A DNA stretch of 5,735 nt. Origin: Calditrichota bacterium. Its GTDB lineage: Bacteria; Zhuqueibacterota; Zhuqueibacteria; Zhuqueibacterales; Geothermadaptataceae. Each line of letters starts with the position of its first letter. Position 1 is the first letter of the stretch. The notes beneath the pieces are model-generated. The model was not told the origin of the DNA. It searched no databases and saw only the letters and a program-made list of their open reading frames with translations. The translations under genes were made by a program, and so were the position numbers. This document shows, piece by piece, positions 5,011 to 5,735 of the stretch. The stretch covers positions 1 through 5,735 of the forward strand of contig QQUM01000308.1 in assembly GCA_008501545.1 (NCBI GenBank), given 5' to 3'.

Positions 5011-5119
5011 TCGCAGATTTTCTGGATTCACGGCTTACTTGCAGCCACCGTGACCGTGGCGTTGAATGTAAATGGAAGGTCCGGAAGTGCAACCATGGAA
5101 ATCGGTGGCCACGAGTTTA
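5011..5119 (+). pseudogene. Possible coding remnant in frame with the preceding small ORF
   Basis: Directly after the TAA at 5008-5010 the same frame continues with SQIFWIHGLLAATV and then a polar, strand-like section containing NGRSGSATMEIGGHEF (about 5071-5118). Codon choice looks ordinary for a gene. The usable starts are a GTG at 5050 and an ATG at 5095, both without a clear ribosome binding site. Beyond 5119 the frame runs antisense to hicB, so that part is probably a shadow. It may be a remnant left where the hicAB module joined, or chance. Family unknown. Confidence 0.25.
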
Positions 5120-5464
5120 CTATTGATGATGAACAGAAATATATTGTTCAGCAGCAGCAGCCAGGAGTTCAGATCGTTTTAATCCATGTTTTCCGCGATA
5201 GTCATCAACGTCCTTCAACAATGATTCAGGAAGCATGACATTTATCCGTTTTTTGGGTTCTTTAAGTTTGTGTGAATATGGTTCTGGGATGGATTTACGA
5301 TGTTTTTTTGCCGTTTCGATCCATAACTGCATTGCTATTTCAATTTCTTTCAATGCTTCTTCACGCGAATCACCAAATGCAGAGCACCCTTTGAGTTCTT
5401 CAATTTCTGCAATAAAATCGCCATCTCCTTCGGGATCCGAGAATATCTTCACTGTATATTCCAT
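5120..5464 (-). CDS. hicB: HicB-family antitoxin with C-terminal ribbon-helix-helix domain
   Basis: A 114-residue antitoxin of a type II toxin-antitoxin system. Residues 1-50 show the HicB partial RNase-H-like fold: YTVKIFSDPEGDGDFIAEIEELKGCSAFG-like strands, then the helix DSREEALKEIEIAMQLWIE. Residues 72-109 form a ribbon-helix-helix DNA-binding domain (RINVMLPESLLKDVDDY, then KRSELLAAAAEQYI). In this family the N-domain blocks HicA and the C-domain represses the shared promoter; both roles are inferred here. It follows hicA with a one-base TAATG overlap, and GGAGA sits 6 bases before its ATG, so translation is probably coupled. The RHH version differs from HicB proteins with a helix-turn-helix domain. 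Confident family call. Confidence 0.92.
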   Translation of the reverse strand: MEYTVKIFSDPEGDGDFIAEIEELKGCSAFGDSREEALKEIEIAMQLWIETAKKHRKSIPEPYSHKLKEPKKRINVMLPESLLKDVDDYRGKHGLKRSELLAAAAEQYISVHHQ

Positions 5465-5703
5465 TATAAATCTCCATCTATAATTTTGATTGCCTGCTTT
5501 ATCTGATATGCCTTTGCAGTCCCATCTTTCTTTTTCTGGGCATTGACAGGCGTTTCAATACGTGGGTGCACAAAAATATAATGACTTCCTTGTACCCGGT
5601 CAAGAGTGAATCCATTATCCTCAAGCCATGATACAAAATCAGAGAACTTGATATTTTGTGGATTTCTCCGAATTCGCTGATTCTTCTTTTCTGATTTTGT
5701 CAT
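5464..5703 (-). CDS. hicA: HicA-family mRNA interferase toxin
   Basis: A 79-residue toxin. HicA proteins have a double-stranded-RNA-binding-like fold and cleave mRNA, stopping translation until bound by HicB. The signature GFTLDRVQGSHYIFVHP (31-47) includes the catalytic His41 in GSH, and the C-terminal KAYQIKQAIKIID helix matches the family. An N-terminal basic stretch of about 18 residues precedes the core, so it is slightly longer than the roughly 60-residue minimal HicA. I start at ATG 5703 because GAGGGGG lies 9 bases upstream; a GTG at 5721 would put that ribosome site inside the gene. Toxin-first order with hicB next is the usual arrangement. The promoter and operator lie at or beyond the right window edge. 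Confidence 0.92.
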   Translation of the reverse strand: MTKSEKKNQRIRRNPQNIKFSDFVSWLEDNGFTLDRVQGSHYIFVHPRIETPVNAQKKKDGTAKAYQIKQAIKIIDGDL

Positions 5704-5712
5704 AGATAATGT

Positions 5713-5719
5713 CCCCCTC
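5713..5719 (-). promoter_or_regulatory. Ribosome binding site deciding the hicA start
   Basis: The minus strand reads GAGGGGG, then 9 bases, then ATG at 5703. This strong site argues against the upstream GTG at 5721, which overlaps it. Confidence 0.65.
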
Positions 5720-5735
5720 ACACTGATACGAAATA

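Noticed and set aside
5050..5238. A 62-codon plus-strand frame starting with GTG at 5050, considered as a full gene.
   Set aside because: From 5120 on it is antisense to hicB, and there is no ribosome site. Only the part before 5120 was kept, as a low-confidence remnant.

Overview
The window looks like a piece of chromosome from a free-living Gram-negative bacterium of moderate G+C. A lipoprotein-type sulfatase, AGGA-like ribosome binding sites and long intergenic spacers full of palindromes would fit an environmental FCB-group lineage (Bacteroidota, Ignavibacteria, Calditrichota or KSB1-like). That placement is inference only: there is no rRNA or phylogenetic marker here.

Layout from left to right: (1) positions 1-69 may be the last codons of a plus-strand gene cut by the window edge. 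(2) Positions 70-673 hold no convincing gene but a dense cluster of palindromic repeats. These are three copies of a CCGG-type hairpin whose stems show paired base changes, a 14-bp palindrome, the first copy of a 68-bp palindromic element, and a 78-bp unit bounded by 14-bp inverted repeats. (3) Minus strand 674-1726 encodes a membrane-anchored coiled-coil protein with a C-terminal DUF1566 (Lcl_C-like) domain. (4) The 1727-2054 spacer carries the second copy of the 68-bp palindrome, so that gene lies between two direct copies. (5) Minus strand 2055-3593 encodes an exported formylglycine-dependent sulfatase. (6) A divergent 356-bp spacer holds a 75-bp two-hairpin repeat. (7) Plus strand 3950-4666 encodes a classical short-chain dehydrogenase/reductase, followed by a half-copy-like hairpin. 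(8) Plus strand 4873-5010 is a possible 45-residue single-pass membrane peptide, with an in-frame coding-like tail after its stop. (9) Minus strand 5703-5120 encodes a HicA toxin / HicB antitoxin pair with a TAATG stop-start overlap.

The genes do not form one pathway. Only hicA-hicB is a clear operon. The sulfatase and the reductase are divergent, and the DUF1566 gene stands alone between repeats. The sulfatase points to scavenging of sulfated organic matter, and HicAB is a typical mobile or accessory module. The most distinctive aspect of the window is the number and variety of structured intergenic repeats, with paired stem substitutions in one family, and no transposase in view that could explain them.
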